Source: Pelodera strongyloides
Lineage: Eukaryota > Nematoda > Chromadorea > Rhabditida > Rhabditidae
Reading direction: 5' to 3'
DNA: 64,000 bases
Assembly: GCA_036852015.1 (NCBI GenBank)
Contig: JAANDG010000737.1
Location: 1-64,000 of the forward strand
Shown: positions 1-11,466 of the stretch, piece after piece
Numbering within the stretch: the stretch's first letter is position 1
How the letters are laid out: each line of letters opens with the position of its first letter
Position numbers and translations under genes: made by a program
The notes under the pieces: model-generated
What the model was told of the DNA's origin: nothing
Databases searched by the model: none
What the model saw: the letters and a program-made list of their open reading frames with translations, nothing else

Positions 1-30
1 TAAATCAATATAAAACTATGAATTCTATCA

Positions 31-157
31 AAATTTTGGATCGTAGTAAATAGTTGATTTCCATTGGGCATGCAAATTTTGTGCTGGCTTGCAAAATGAC
101 TTGTAAATTTGCATGCCCACTATGAAAATCAACTATTTACTGCGATCCAAAATTTTG
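31..157. repeat. Inverted repeat in FABP intron 1
   Basis: The left arm (about 31-80, AAATTTTGGATCGTAGTAAA onward) and the right arm (about 107-157) are reverse complements with a few mismatches, separated by about 25 bases. This is a fold-back element inserted just inside the first intron of the FABP gene. No TTAA or TA duplication is obvious at its ends. Confidence 0.7.
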
Positions 158-175
158 GTGTATGAGGTGACCCAC

Positions 176-311
176 CCTTTGCGGCAAGGTACTCGTCGAA
201 GTTCTCCGAATGGTCCAAATCCCAGGTACCGTAGAACTTGTCGGGTAGGGACTCGGCAGCACAACTACAGACTACAAGAGCCAGTAGTAGAGAAAATAGT
301 AAGACGTTCAT
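176..311 (-). CDS. Secreted nematode-type fatty-acid-binding protein, exon 1 (partial)
   Basis: First exon of a lipid carrier of the nematode secreted FABP group (Ascaris As-p18 / C. elegans lbp-1 to -3 type), which binds fatty acids in extracellular fluid. A hydrophobic signal peptide (LLFSLLLALVVCSCAA) is followed by SLPDKFYGTWDLDHSENFDE and YLAAKG, the conserved start of the beta-barrel. The ATG at 311 is preferred over an in-frame ATG at 329 because a strong acceptor (ATTTACAG) ends at 314, two bases upstream. That placement is typical of spliced-leader trans-splicing. The exon ends AAGG|GTGGG at 176, phase 1. The rest lies left of the window. The intron start is occupied by an inverted repeat (about 31-157). 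The family call rests on recall of the motif; no later exon is available to confirm it. Confidence 0.85.
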
Positions 312-329
312 ATCTGTAAATGGCAACAT

Positions 330-760
330 TTATAAGTAACAAATATATATGATGAAAAGGACAAGCTCACGAAAAATCGATGTGTTGAAAATTTCTCTAT
401 ATGGCTAGCTAGCTAGCTCCGCAAATACTCGAATAGAAGCTTGAAATGGATGATAGAGATTGAAGTAAGCGACACATCAATACATCAACCGTAACTTGCT
501 GCAAAGATTTACACCTTTACACGAAGGTATAAGACTTGCAATTTACCGGGCAGGACATTTTTATACCCTGCAAGATGTTCCGAAAAGTGTTCGAACTAGA
601 GGACAAAGTTTCCCATATCATCCACTCAAGGGCGTGCTGAGACAAAGTACAACGAGCACCAAAGCTTCCTATCCTTTTTTGTTTCACGGTTTGTAGTTTG
701 TAGCCTTGTGCGGATCAAGCAGATTTTTCCGCGTACTCCGGATGCACTTTGTACTTTGTA
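330..760. other. Intergenic, upstream of FABP gene
   Basis: Presumed promoter side of the minus-strand FABP gene. An AT-rich stretch with TATATAT lies at about 345-351. Short direct repeats of TACTTTG occur near 748-768. I see no coding exon here. Confidence 0.3.
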
Positions 761-764
761 CTTT

Positions 765-2299
765 GTACCCTACCCAAACCTATGTATAAGGGCATTATAG
801 GTTATAGGCGAACGGCAAATTTGTGCACGTACCGCGGCTTCCCCGGGTTTGCAAAACCACAGGCTTCGAGAGTGCTAAAACTTGACTATGCAGGATAGAA
901 AAATCAATATTGACCGTTTAAACAAATAAGTATCAATTATTGCCGAAAGTTAATTAGCGGTTCAGCATCTAAACAATAATGTAAACTTCAAATAATAATA
1001 ACACAATATACTGTTTACTCTGTGCAAAATGCTGTCGGAATTTTTTTAGTATGCAGTAAGAAGTATACAATATGAAAACAAAGTGTATCTTGTATCTTGT
1101 TATTATCAAAGTCTCAAAGTGTTAGCCCGCACGTGTTTATCATCAAGTAATCTATTTCCAAATTGATAGGCCTTGCGCGGAAATTTTGCGACACACGTAC
1201 AAAGTATATTTTGATCTTTTCAATCTCTTTCTATTTTACACACAGAAGAAGGCGTTATGTTTCAGCAACAAACCATAAGAGACGCACTTCACTTTGCACC
1301 CAGTCAGCCTTACACAATTTATTGTCACATTATCTGAATTACTTCTGACAAGTTTGAAGCTTTGTATATAAGTATGCCCATGCTAAACCAATCATATTTC
1401 CATGTAAGTCGCCTCAGGCGCCGTGAGTCGACTGGTATATAATATAGGTGTGCGTCATATAAAATGATGTTAAGAAGTTTGGCAAATTAAGCCACATATA
1501 ACGATAAGCTTGATGTTCCTTGATAAGAAAAGAGCAACAACTTGCTGCAACAATTAGGCGATTTGTGGATTTTTGTGTGCGTAGTCACTGCACGTATCTT
1601 TGCAAATTTTGGTAAAACTTGTGTTGTACATAATGCGGAAAATAAGATAAAGCACCGTTCATTGTATCGCAGTACCCTAACTGTAAAACAAAAAGCTGGG
1701 ATTGCATATAGTAGTAGGCACTGTTACGGCACACATAAGCTGCGCTGCGACGAGCTCGTGCGACGGGTGTTACTGCACGATATTTGTTGGGACAAACTGT
1801 TCAGATGAACAAAATATATTTCGCAAAATGAAAGATTATACCGTACTATCCAAAACGTAGCGTTTATATGTATCTGGTTATTCGTCCTTTTATAGACCCT
1901 GACTAACCAATTGTAAGTTCCTGCTTGCCGCCTACCCGGGTAATTTGATAAATAAATAGTGCAATCGTAAACCGTGCCCATGTGCAACACGACTATCGAG
2001 AAAACAGTAAATTGTATTCAACACATACTTTTAGTCCTAATTGTAAGTAGAATACCTGCGGAAAAATATCTTTGCATTACACAATTGTATTTCCTCGACG
2101 TAACCTTGCACTATTTAAAACATTGTTTATTTTAGTTTCACTCGAGTTTCGACGTTGTAAAGTATGAACTCGTGTTGCAGGCTTCCTTGGGTGCTGCAAT
2201 AACTTCAACATGTTTACACACATAGTACTAACATAGCGTAGCAAATGATTTATTGTCTGTCCATTGATAAACGCCCCAAATAATGTGGTTTACAAGAAG
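765..2299. repeat. 1.5-kb dispersed duplication, copy 1
   Basis: Nearly the whole segment recurs in the same orientation at about 19100-20605 with small indels and scattered substitutions. Shared landmarks include ATGTTTCAGCAACAAACCAT, a tail GTCGCCTCAGGCGCCGTGAG ending CTGG|T at 1435 (a Helitron-like 3' end), and GTGGTTTACAAGAAG at the right boundary. Both copies keep an 88-codon open frame (1542-1808 here). The substitutions between them change amino acids as often as not, so I do not treat it as a gene. The segment is probably a composite of a Helitron tail and other repeat DNA. Confidence 0.8.
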
Positions 2300-2660
2300 A
2301 TGCTATATTATCAACACGCTAGAGGTTTCACAACTCAACTAACTGTAACCAACCTGTCGAGCCACTAAATAATAACAACATTTGCAAATAATCGTTGTAC
2401 TTTTATGATTTACATGTTTTTTTTTGGCACGGATAGGCACTTTTGCAATGGTACATCACTAAGCTGAATATGAAAAATCATCTGATGGTAGTAAGGTTCA
2501 AACCAACAATTGTTTTATTTCAGAAAGTTAGGAGGTTACAAACTATCCAAGCATTTACATAATAAAACATCAAAGCAGTGAATGCAATAAACGGCATTTT
2601 TAAAATTTTGAAGGCTTTTTGAGACGGCATTTCGGTGGTGGTGGTGTGTTCAACCTAAAA
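2300..2660. other. No recognisable feature
   Basis: AT-rich sequence between the duplication and the (ATT)n tract. I see no exon, palindrome or repeat boundary. Confidence 0.3.
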
Positions 2661-2662
2661 TG

Positions 2663-2942
2663 TATTATTATTATTATTATCAAAGGATGATAATGATGAG
2701 TAGGAGGAGGATTATGAGGAGGAAAATGATGATATGATGATTAGGATGATGATATGATGATTAGGATATTCAGAGGATTATAGTAGGATGAGATTATGAG
2801 ATATAGGATTAGAGATTATTATTATTATTAATATTATTAGTAGGATATGATTTGATAGTATTATTATTATTATATTATTATTATTATATTATTATTATAT
2901 AGTATTATTATTATTATTATATTATTAGTATTATTATGATTA

Positions 2943-3000
<58 letters not shown>

Positions 3001-3001
3001 T
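2663..3001. repeat. (ATT)n-rich microsatellite with degenerate flank
   Basis: An imperfect GAT/TTA-rich tract that becomes a clean (ATT)n run at about 2944-3000. On the minus strand its last units supply the in-frame TAA stop of gene A. Confidence 0.9.
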
Positions 3002-5360
3002 ACTCAACTTTTTGCTGAGGGCTTCTATCCATGCTTTCACCAAGGCGCACGTCTGACTCGTTTTCCTAAATGCTTGTGACTCTTCCAACTGTGCCCACTC
3101 GCTCCGGGTTCTATTAGTTTGATCATAGCACAATTCCTTTGCAGTCTGTAATGAATATAAGTATAAGCATTTGAAACTACGAAATTACTGTTCAAGTATC
3201 TTCCGTCATTCGTTTCTGTAGTGTACCCAATAGTAGGCGTATTCTCAATATTTTCAATAGCAAAAGAAATAATTGAAAAGGGAACGCATAACCCATATTT
3301 TTTAAAATTTCGTCTTACTTTTATTATGGGGTCGTCGGGACCTTTGACGTATTTTGCTGCCGTTTTGTTAAAGAGAGATGGAATTTCATTTGCTGCAATT
3401 TTTTCGGAATTTTACCTTATTAAGTTCCATGACAGGTCAAAATTGCCTAGGCTGGCAAAATCTAAAATGATACCAACTTGGCGACAAGGTTCTATTAGTT
3501 TGATCGAAGTGGCCTGAGTACGGCGTGCAATCGGCAACCTTACTTCTTCACAGCGTGCAAACGGCAACGGCGTGCCACTTTTTTTTCACACCGCACACAC
3601 GCCGTAACGTTGCCGCTTGCAAGCCAATTTTCACGTTGATCGGTTTGCCAACAATGAAAAGAAGTTATGTAGACACTTTTTTCAATACGCCTCGTAACCC
3701 AAATTTCATCTTGAAAAAAAAAACCTGTGTCCTGGATTCGTTGTGTATGTATTATGTGGAAGCTGAATCTCGATGAACGGTTTTGAAACGTCACACACCG
3801 TTAGACTTGCGATAACCATACGTTCACAACAGTCAGCAATAAAATCAACCTTCTTCACCCAGTCTGAGCGAAAACCCCCAAAAAAGGCCGCGTAGTAAAT
3901 GGACGCACATCGGAGGGGAATTTCCTTCAGCATAGGCTCCGCAGGTGTCGTCTACTATCTAAAAAGGTGTGATCACATGTTTAAAGAGAATAGGTCAACA
4001 ACTCGGCCCGGTCTTAAAGGAAGACTGTCACTTCAAATTCGTCATTTTACTTCGAATATAATTGAATAAAGGAAAGATTTGAGAAAAATACTTTACCAAA
4101 GCCAAATTACTTGAAATCTCACACAGAGAGTGAACTACTAGAGAAGCGGCGGTAATCGTAATCCCACGTTTCCTCCCAAACAAGCGGGAAACACGGGATT
4201 CGGTTCTTAGTGCGAACGCTAATTAGGGGCCTTGTCGCTAACACAAGGCCTTGCCTAATGTTTAATTGCAGGACATGATTGACTAGTCTGTCAGGAAACA
4301 TGCGACCTTTCTTATTGTGTGAGATTGGGCGCTAGCCTGCCAGGAAACCCGGAATTTATTTATTTTTGTTTCGCGGGAAACGTGAAGTAGAAGAACAGAG
4401 TAGTCTACCGTAGGATTGTGAAACGTATCGGGATACCTGCATATACGTATGTATTATATGTAAAAAAGTTTATATGCAGATATTTTCCGAAATAATTTAC
4501 ATACTCTTGACTGGGAAATAGTTGTCCCATACGTTTCGTAATCCCGTGGTACTCTAGTATCTCCGCTTGTCTAGTAGTTCACTCCCTGGGTTATATTTCA
4601 AATAATTTGGTTTTGGTAAAGTATTTTTCTCAATTCTTTCCTATAATCACCGTACATTACCTACCTTCATAACTCGGCCGCATATACGTCCAGGACTAGA
4701 GCACGCATTCCCGATCGCCTTAATCGGTAGGCCTGTAAGGTTCTATTGAATATATTATGTTTTCAAGGCAACTTTCTTCTCTGAACTTTTTTCGAATAGT
4801 AGGAAAATCGGTAGAGAATTGAAGAATACTACCACTTTTTACTACTCCGTGCAGAACAATTTTTTCCAAAATAGCACGTACTACCCGCTGTGTTGACCAT
4901 GTATTACAAAGCTGAGTGTGCTTACTAAAGATAATAAATAAATAAACTAACACCGATTTGGTGTACATGGGGATAAAAAAACGCACGGGGATCACAGTCG
5001 TCACGAAAAGCATCCAGCACGACAGCATCAGTACCTTCGTTCAATTCAGCAAAGAATATCTAAAAGTTTTGCACAATAAAATTAAGGACCTGATAAATTT
5101 TGAAACATGTACCTTTAAAATGTAAAAATTTCGGGGAGTACCTGTCACGCGGATTCTCGATTGCATTGCCTAATTCTTAGAATCAAATTCTGTTTCTATT
5201 GAGAACCATTACTCTCGAAAATATCTATTTTACAAGTAAGCAACGTTTGTCCCACACAATGCTCACCCACAATTTTCGTAAGAAGGTCATCACAAGTCGG
5301 TTTATCAGAAGCAATCACTGTGAAGCATGAACTCGTCAGCGCAAACAAATACCGCCACAT
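2996..5360 (-). CDS. Gene A: short member of the clustered cysteine-rich secreted family
   Basis: I do not recognise this family. Minus-strand model: exon 1 5360-5213, exon 2 3392-3319, exon 3 3145-2996, giving 123 residues. Exon 1 encodes a signal peptide (MWRYLFALTSSCFTVIA) and CDDLLTKIVGEHC...TC. It starts two bases after TATTTCTCAG, so it is probably trans-spliced, and ends phase 1 before GTAATG. Exon 2 is 74 nt (NEIPSLFNK...GPDDPIIK) between TTGCAG and GTAAGA. It matches the 74-nt exons of genes C and D in length and phase. Exon 3 starts after CATTACAG and encodes AKELCYDQTNRT...TCALVKAWIEALSKKLSK, then TAA. The stop falls in the (ATT)n tract, so the HP, VL and anchor exons of genes B-D are missing. 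The product is either a short secreted paralog or a truncated gene. An unplaced open segment at 5065-4960 (IFFAELNEGTDAVVLDAF) could be an extra exon. Confidence 0.72.
4014..4670. mobile_element. TTAA-end palindromic element with insertion
   Basis: The left end TTAAAGGAAGACTGTCACTTC and the body match a complete copy at 29090-29538 (paired arms GTGAACTACTAGA...CGGAG). The middle (about 4131-4400) carries a segment whose reverse complement recurs at 51250-51505 (GTTTCCTCCCAAACAAGCGG). The right TTAA end is lost. It lies in an intron of gene A's region. Confidence 0.6.
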
Positions 5361-5827
5361 CGCTGAGAAATATGTGCTCTTGGGAATTCTCACCTAAATT
5401 TCCACGATGCTAAAAATATTCAGAATGGTTTCTCACAGTTACAAATGCAAGCATTGCGCCTAGGCCATTTGGTGAATTTAGCTCCTGACGTTACACTGGT
5501 TCTGTGCACGCGTATGTTTATGTGTATTAGGGACGTTAGTGTCCATCACTAGAATTTGGAATCTCCATGGCGAAGCGACTGTCCGCAGCTCAACTATAGA
5601 ATCGTTCAAGTCGAAAATTGACGCGCTAGATCTCGTTGAGTTGAGTGGCCAGGCAGTTCACATTGGTGCTTGATCTCATAATATTATCTCACATTCTCTC
5701 ATTGTTCGTGTTTTGTTTCTTACTGTTTGCCTTGCGGGTTTTAAAACCTACCTTTTCGTCTTCCTGCTCTACCGAGCACTTTATTTTGCATGTTTTTTTA
5801 TGTGTGAATAAAATATTTGTATATAAA

Positions 5828-5896
5828 GGGATCGGTTCACCTGAAAAATAAAGAAACAAAAAAAAAACAGACTCTATTACAGGTGAACCGATCAAT
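5828..5896. mobile_element. Minimal palindromic MITE (GGTTCACC family)
   Basis: A 69-bp fold-back: AAAGGGATCGGTTCACCTG against CAGGTGAACCGATCAATTTA. These are the same terminal arms as the larger elements at 30894, 51198 and 54120, with almost no interior. Confidence 0.75.
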
Positions 5897-5952
5897 TTAA
5901 TAAATTATTCTTATTATGTATGAGCTACGAGGGAATCTTTTATTCCAGCTTT

Positions 5953-6552
5953 ATGGCCTGTCCATGTTTGCGATTCGCACTTGCGAAAACGACAAATGTT
6001 CAGGCCATTTTACATGAATGTCAAATGCCTACCGTAACCCATGCGAATCGCACATTTGTCATGGTCCTGCAGCAAAAGTGTACCAGATCCGTACTATTTG
6101 AAATAGACCCGTACTATCTTGAAATAGATCCGTACTAGATTCAAAATCGCTGCGGGACCTTGTCATATACGTTGACTCGAACATTGATAGAGTATTTATC
6201 TCGCACTTTCGCACCCGAGAATTCGCGAAAGTGCCATCCATCTCGAAAAATTTTTGTGTGTTTTCCTTTACTTGAAGGTGACCTACAGTAAGACCGAAAG
6301 TGCCGCATTTTTGTGGAATGGCTGGCGGCAATTTAAATTTGCAGTAAAAACTCCGGAATAACGATGATAAAAATAATTCCCGCTCAATACACCTTTAAAT
6401 TTAATAGTCCTTCCACGAAAATGCGGCACTTTCGGTCTTTTCGAGATGGATGGCACTTTCGCGAATTCTCGGGTGCGAAAGTGCGAGATAAATACTCTAT
6501 GACAGGCATTTGTCATTTTCGCCAGTGCGAAGTGCGAATCGCATACATGGAC
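5953..6552. mobile_element. 600-bp fold-back element
   Basis: Long imperfect palindrome. The arm with GCGATTCGCACTTGCG (about 5969) and GCACTTTCGCACCCGAG (about 6204) is mirrored by CTCGGGTGCGAAAGTGC (about 6468) and GTGCGAAGTGCGAATCGC (about 6524). Pieces of the arm recur at 13400-13470 and 13590-13620, near gene B. Confidence 0.65.
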
Positions 6553-6643
6553 ACAAACAATAGAAGCGTGAATTTACGCATAAAAATTAATGACTCAAAA
6601 TGCATTGCGCGAGTGAATATTCTAATTTAATGCAAATGTAATG

Positions 6644-6960
6644 AAGCAATAAGGGCGCATTCGAGGGGTAAACTTCGGTTTTTACTTGTCAAACAAATGT
6701 TTGCTTATATGAACTTATGCTAATTTGAATTTGACTCTAGTTCGGCTCATATTTTCTTGTAAACCTAGAATTTTTTCGTTTGGGAATTATTTCGGATCCA
6801 CCTAACTTTTTTTCTATCTGTTTCCGACATTTTATTTTGTTATAACTCAAAGCAGCATGGAATTCTGAATCGAATGATGCCTTTGAATCGAAAATCAACC
6901 TAACAAGTAAAAACCGAAATAATTCCAAATCCGGCATACATCGAGACCCCATTAATGTTT
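6644..6960. repeat. Degenerate inverted repeat, GGGCGCATTCGA-end family
   Basis: Starts with AGGGCGCATTCGAG, a terminus shared with the element at 63272. It contains paired arms TTCGGTTTTTACTTGT (about 6677) and ACAAGTAAAAACCGAA (about 6903). No clean right end was found. Confidence 0.45.
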
Positions 6961-7287
6961 TTCCGCTATTTAACCCCAACCGTCGGGGTCAAGCGTCCTT
7001 TTTGGCTCCTGAAGTGGTTAAGAATATAATCCCACAACGATTCCACTACGGTATATTTGCTTTTCCACGCACGTTTTTTCCGTCCAACTCGAACGGCGGA
7101 ATTCCGGAATTCCACCAACTTTTCTCCAACTCGAACGCGGCTTTATCCGAAAAATATAAATCGTACACTCACCAGAACAAGGCAACTGATCAAAATGACA
7201 ATAAAATGTGCTTGGGGTAAATTTATACCACACGACGATCATATTGCTTTGTAATTAATGATGCATTTTCTGGTTTATACGCTTCAA

Positions 7288-7490
7288 CGAATTTGTGTGT
7301 GTATGTGTGTGTATGTGTGTGTGTGTATGTGTGTGTATGTGTGTGTGTATGTGTGTATGTGTGTATGTGTGTGTGTGCGTGTGTGTGCGTGTGTGTATAT
7401 ATGTGTGTATATGTGTGTGTGTGTATGTGTGCGTATGTGTGTGTATGTGTGTGTATGTGTGAGTGTGTGTGTGTGAGTGTGTGTGTGTGA

Positions 7491-7522
<32 letters not shown>

Positions 7523-7531
7523 GTGTGTGAG
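7288..7531. repeat. (TG)n microsatellite with GTAT interruptions
   Basis: About 240 bp of TGTGTGTATG-type units. The open frames on both strands here are low-complexity artefacts. Confidence 0.97.
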
Positions 7532-8003
7532 TAGAAGGGACCACCCAAACAAGCTGTTATTATAAGATCATTAATCAGCTTTTTGTACTTTGTAGTGTGT
7601 ACCTTCTTTCTGCGCCGTGTGTGCGCTTTGTTTTTCTGGTGTCTCTCGCCTTTCGTCAATTATCATCGTTGTGCCGTAGGCAACTTAGTACAATTTACAC
7701 ACAACAATTGCGTTATCACTTGGCGGTTATATTGCGCGCCAAAAATCTATAATAAGACCGTTTCTAACACATTACTTGGTATGTCTTGTCTTGGCTAGCA
7801 GGTCTTGTTCATGTCTTAGCTATAACTTTGCAATTCTCACTTTTATGTTTTGTTAGCTCTATAATAGCTCGCTGGGTGTTCACCCAACTAACTTTCATTG
7901 ATTTATGGAATCGAAGATGTATATATTTAACTTGTCCTTTGTCTATTCGTTTGTTACCGTACTGGTGCATTGATTGAGACTTGATTCTTTATTTTAATAA
8001 TAA

Positions 8004-8770
8004 ACTTACAAACTACTCATTGTATGTTCTTTACTAGACCCATGTGGAAATTATGTAATTTACAGAAATGACAGACCACAAACAGATTGTGGTAAGGTGA
8101 GAGGCGCCGGCATTTGTCTCCTCATTGATAAGCGTTTTTGTTCAAATGAAATTTTCGCTGGTTTCGTTAGCAATTGTAATTTATGTGTTGTAGACATTCA
8201 TGCTTCTATTAGTATTCGCATAGTACTCTGGTATCGACCTCCTGATATTTCCATAAATAACACAGATGAAATTTTGGATTGTATAGAAACTTATCTTACA
8301 GATCGTGATACAAATGTTATTCTTGGTGATCTAAACTTTAATGTTCAATTTTGTAATCAATTTTCGTTTTCTGGTAGGCCTGCTGAAAGGTTCAGAGATT
8401 TTCTTTCTTGCAACAATATGTTTCTTTTGAATAAGCAGCCTACTTTCCGAGATACTTTAAAAATTCTTGATGTTGTTGTTGCAGACAGTCTCGACGTTGT
8501 GGAGAACATTCAAACTGTGGCTCCCATTGCACAGAGCGATCACCTCTCCCTTGTCTTCGACCTTGTGCTGGAATCTACTATCGAGCAAGTTTCTGGTAAT
8601 TTTCAACGTTTAACCCCGGACGATTTCATTTTTATTAGTAGTAAAATCGCTGACACTGATTTCCGTTCCTTTTGTACGAGAAATTCAACCATACAAGAGG
8701 ATTACGTTTTCCTTGTTACGTGCATCAAATCCTCTATCTCTCTCATTCCTCAAAAGCCTTGCTCTAATAA
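8004..8770 (+). pseudogene. LINE endonuclease domain fragment (APE-type)
   Basis: An open frame encoding an apurinic-like endonuclease of a non-LTR retrotransposon, which nicks target DNA for reverse transcription. Motifs in order are NYVIYRNDRP, GAGICLLIDKRF, VLWYRPPD, VILGDLNFNV, and SDHLSLVFDL with the catalytic SDH. The frame opens after a TAA at 8001 with no start codon, so the N-terminal part is missing. No reverse transcriptase follows. From about 8771 the sequence switches to an unrelated dispersed repeat, although the frame happens to stay open to 9002. It is a 5'- and 3'-truncated, probably dead copy. The clade is uncertain (CR1/RTE-like). Confidence 0.8.
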
Positions 8771-9150
8771 ACTGGAGGAATCGGCCTTCGGCCGTTCGCT
8801 ACCCTATTTAAAAAAAGGAATTTCTTCAAACGTAAAAAGACGTTCATTTGTTTATGTGGAAACGTATGATATGGTTCTGGTCATGCAAATTGCAAAATTG
8901 TTATTGCAATTGCTCTTCTATCTCCTAGAAGATCCCCGTGCCATAAGCTTGCATAGCGCAACAGGTAGAGCGCTGGTCTATGAAGCGAGAGGTGGTAGCT
9001 AGTAGCTAGTTGGTTCGGATCCCGCCGGAGACCAAGATTTTTGTATATTCCATTTCTGCGAGCAAATCTTTATGAATGGGCTTTGTTGCGTTCACACGCG
9101 GCGTCAAACAAAAAAGTAAACTCTTCTCCTTTATATAATACGATTTCGTT
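8771..9150 (+). repeat. Dispersed tRNA-like repeat, copy 1
   Basis: Starts GAGGAATCGGCCTTCGGCCG and contains a tRNA-like module (GCATAGCGCAACAGGTAGAGCG, then GGTTCGGATCCCGCC). It ends near CTCCTTTATATAATACGATTT. The same order of blocks is found at 10426-11415, which suggests a tRNA-derived SINE or related family. The module does not fold as a good tRNA. Confidence 0.6.
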
Positions 9151-9195
9151 GAGGACATAAAAACAAACTAAACCCATGACAAACTCTTCACCTTT

Positions 9196-9475
9196 AGGGC
9201 GCGTTCGGGATTGATTTTCCGAAAGGAAACTCGGCCAAATCCTCGTTCGGGATGGACATTTTGGAAACGTTCTAATGCTTGGAGAAAACAAAAAATACAG
9301 TATGAATTAGCATGGAAAATTTGAAAAATATGCGCGGGAAACGTTTTTCGCAAGCTAAGTCATACTGTATTTTTGGTTTTCTCCAAGCATTGGAACGTTT
9401 CCAAACTGTCCATCCCGAACGATGATTTGGCCGAGTTTCCTTTCGGAAAATCAATCCCGAACGCGCCCTTATATA
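9196..9475. mobile_element. 280-bp palindromic MITE (GGGCGCGTTCG ends)
   Basis: TAGGGCGCGTTCGGGATTGA at the left is mirrored by TCAATCCCGAACGCGCCCTTA at the right. The arms pair almost throughout (TTTCCGAAAGGAAACTCGGCC against its complement). It shares termini with the element at 23979-24203. Confidence 0.8.
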
Positions 9476-9477
9476 AT

Positions 9478-9662
9478 AAGATAATGAGCCTCTGCCAGGG
9501 CAATTGAATTCCTACTGTAAACGAGTAACTCCCATTCTTAGTGATTTCTCTTCTTGAGTTCGAATTTCTATAACTTGTTCTTGGTACTGTCTTTTTCTTC
9601 ATATCTACGTATAATTAATGAAAGGCAAATAAAAATGACGAATTTATCGTGACTGCGTCCCT
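9478..9662. mobile_element. Half of a CAGTCACT-family TTAA element
   Basis: Matches the right half of the element at about 49065-49409 (GAGTAACTCCCATTCTTAGT, CAAATAAAAA) and ends CCCTTTAAG, retaining one TTAA end. Confidence 0.55.
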
Positions 9663-9914
9663 TTAAGATGATATTCCTATTCTCCATACCAGTTAACACA
9701 TGAGTGCTTAATTTCATATTAAAATTTATTAAATGTGGCAATTCACAGGGGAAATCCGCCTGAAAAACGTTGCGCTCCCGTTGCCTGAAGAACGCCCCGC
9801 TTTTCTTTTTGCCGTGCAAAATCCACCCGGGCGTTTTCCAGGCAACGGGAGCACCAATTTCTCGAAAGGCGGCCGTTGGACAGCCTCTTTCTTATCCAAT
9901 TCCCTCGCGTGTGC

Positions 9915-10000
9915 GATTTGGCCGAGTGGTCTAAGCAGCGGCTAGTAATCCGAGTCAGCGTGCTTGCAGGCAGGTTCGATTCCTGCAAAGTGCTTGTGTC
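9915..10000 (+). pseudogene. tRNA-Leu/Ser-like sequence (decayed)
   Basis: D-arm-like GGCCGAGTGGTCTAAGC and a perfect T-arm (GCAGG-TTCGATT-CCTGC), with class II spacing. The acceptor pairs only partly, and the anticodon stem (AGCGG/TCCGA around CTAGTAA) does not pair. I call it a tRNA pseudogene or SINE head. Confidence 0.55.
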
Positions 10001-10058
10001 TTGCAAAGCTGTATTAATATAAAACGCACATTTCAAGCCATAAGCACTACCTTATTGT

Positions 10059-10205
10059 TGTGATTTTCCGTTTAGACGCCAAGAAAACGCCGCCTTGGCG
10101 TTAGGCACGGCAAAAATTTGCCATGATAACGCCTAGAAAACGCCACCCTGGCGTTGGGTGCATTTCACCATGGCGTTTTCACCGCGTTTTCGCGGGTTTC
10201 TTCAG
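10059..10205. repeat. GGCGTTTTC-rich short palindromes
   Basis: Alternating GCCAAGAAAACGCC and GGCGTTTTCACCGCG-type units form overlapping hairpins. Origin unknown. Confidence 0.4.
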
Positions 10206-10425
10206 GCCGATTTGTCCGAGTGTTAGCGTGTTCGTACATTCCTTCCTACAGTATATTAGAATTTGAATTAGCGCGCTTGTCTCAATCTACTTCATGTCTC
10301 GTCTCTCCAGCACGTGTTTCGCGTTCAATTTGCGATTAGCCCGTTTAAAAAGGCAAGAATACTGTAGTAGGAATCGCAATTTGCCATATTTAATAAACCA
10401 GCCGTTCGAAGAACTCTTCTCCGAC

Positions 10426-10910
10426 TAGAGGAATCGGCCTTCGGCCGATTGTTACCCTATTTAAAAAGGAATTTCTACAAAGGGAAAAAGATAACTTTCG
10501 ATATTCCTATTATTCTCTCTAATTGTAAGCCTCTCTTTCTCCTGTCATTCTCATTCTTTCTCTCTCTCGCGCTCTCTTTCCCTCTGGTACGTTCCCCTTC
10601 GTTCCTACTCTTCTGACTCTCGTTCACATTTCTCTTCTGTATGTATGATATGTCTCCTCTAATTATAAGACTAATTACATTGCTTGCTTACCATATCTGT
10701 ATCTCGCTACACCCTCGTTCTCTTTCTCATCTGCTCTCTCCCGCTAGTACGTACCTTCCATCTCCTATTCCTACTCTCTCTCACTCTCAGTCAGGTATCT
10801 CCTCTCTCTCTCTGCTCTCACTCTCTTTCTCCCTGTCTCTCACTCTTCTCTCTATCGTTCATACCTTTCTATTTCTCTCCTTACCTTTTTCACGCTTTTT
10901 CACATCGGGC

Positions 10911-10951
<41 letters not shown>

Positions 10952-11415
10952 ACTTCTCCGTGAAACATGTGTGTGTCTTACATACGTGTACAAAGTCATT
11001 TATGATTGTGGAAACCTATAATATGAGTGGATCTCCATTCGACAAATTGTAGAATGCAAATTTGCCATTGAAGGTGCTCTATGTACAGCAGAGGGTTATC
11101 CATATGATAAGCTAGCATAGCTCAACAGGTAGAGCGTTGTACTATGAATCGAGAGGTTGTGTGCTGCTGTGGGTTCGAATCTCGCCGGCGGCAAAGATTT
11201 TGTATGGTCTTCCGATTGATAACAGTATTTCGTTTTACCTTTTTTTATGTATTTGTTCACGCTGCATTATTTCGCGTATGTTCTTTTCAGAATAAAATAT
11301 TCAATATAGTATATAGGAAATGTTCTTTATGAACGGCTTACGTTGCGCACGTAAAAACAAAGTCCGAGACAAAAGTCATAAACAAACTGTTCTCCTTTAT
11401 ATAATACGATTTTAA
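10426..11415 (+). repeat. Dispersed tRNA-like repeat, copy 2, with CT-rich expansion
   Basis: The same blocks as at 8771-9150: GAGGAATCGGCCTTCGGCCG at the left, a tRNA-like module at about 11115-11195 (TAGCTCAACAGGTAGAGCG, GGTTCGAATCTCGCC), and the CTCCTTTATATAATACGATTT end. Between them lies about 450 bp of CTCTCT-rich low-complexity DNA with a pure (CT)n run at about 10913-10946. The tRNA module has good A and B boxes, but the acceptor arms do not pair. Confidence 0.6.
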
Positions 11416-11466
11416 TATGAAGCGTAGATACTCATGTGTTGACTGTTATGGATAACAGGAATATCA

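Noticed and set aside
7223..7659. His/Thr-rich and Val/Cys-rich frames up to 134 codons
   Set aside because: They are translations of the (TG)n microsatellite on both strands.
10641..11052. Long Ser/Leu-rich open frames on the plus strand
   Set aside because: They are translations of CTCTCT low-complexity DNA in two frames at once.
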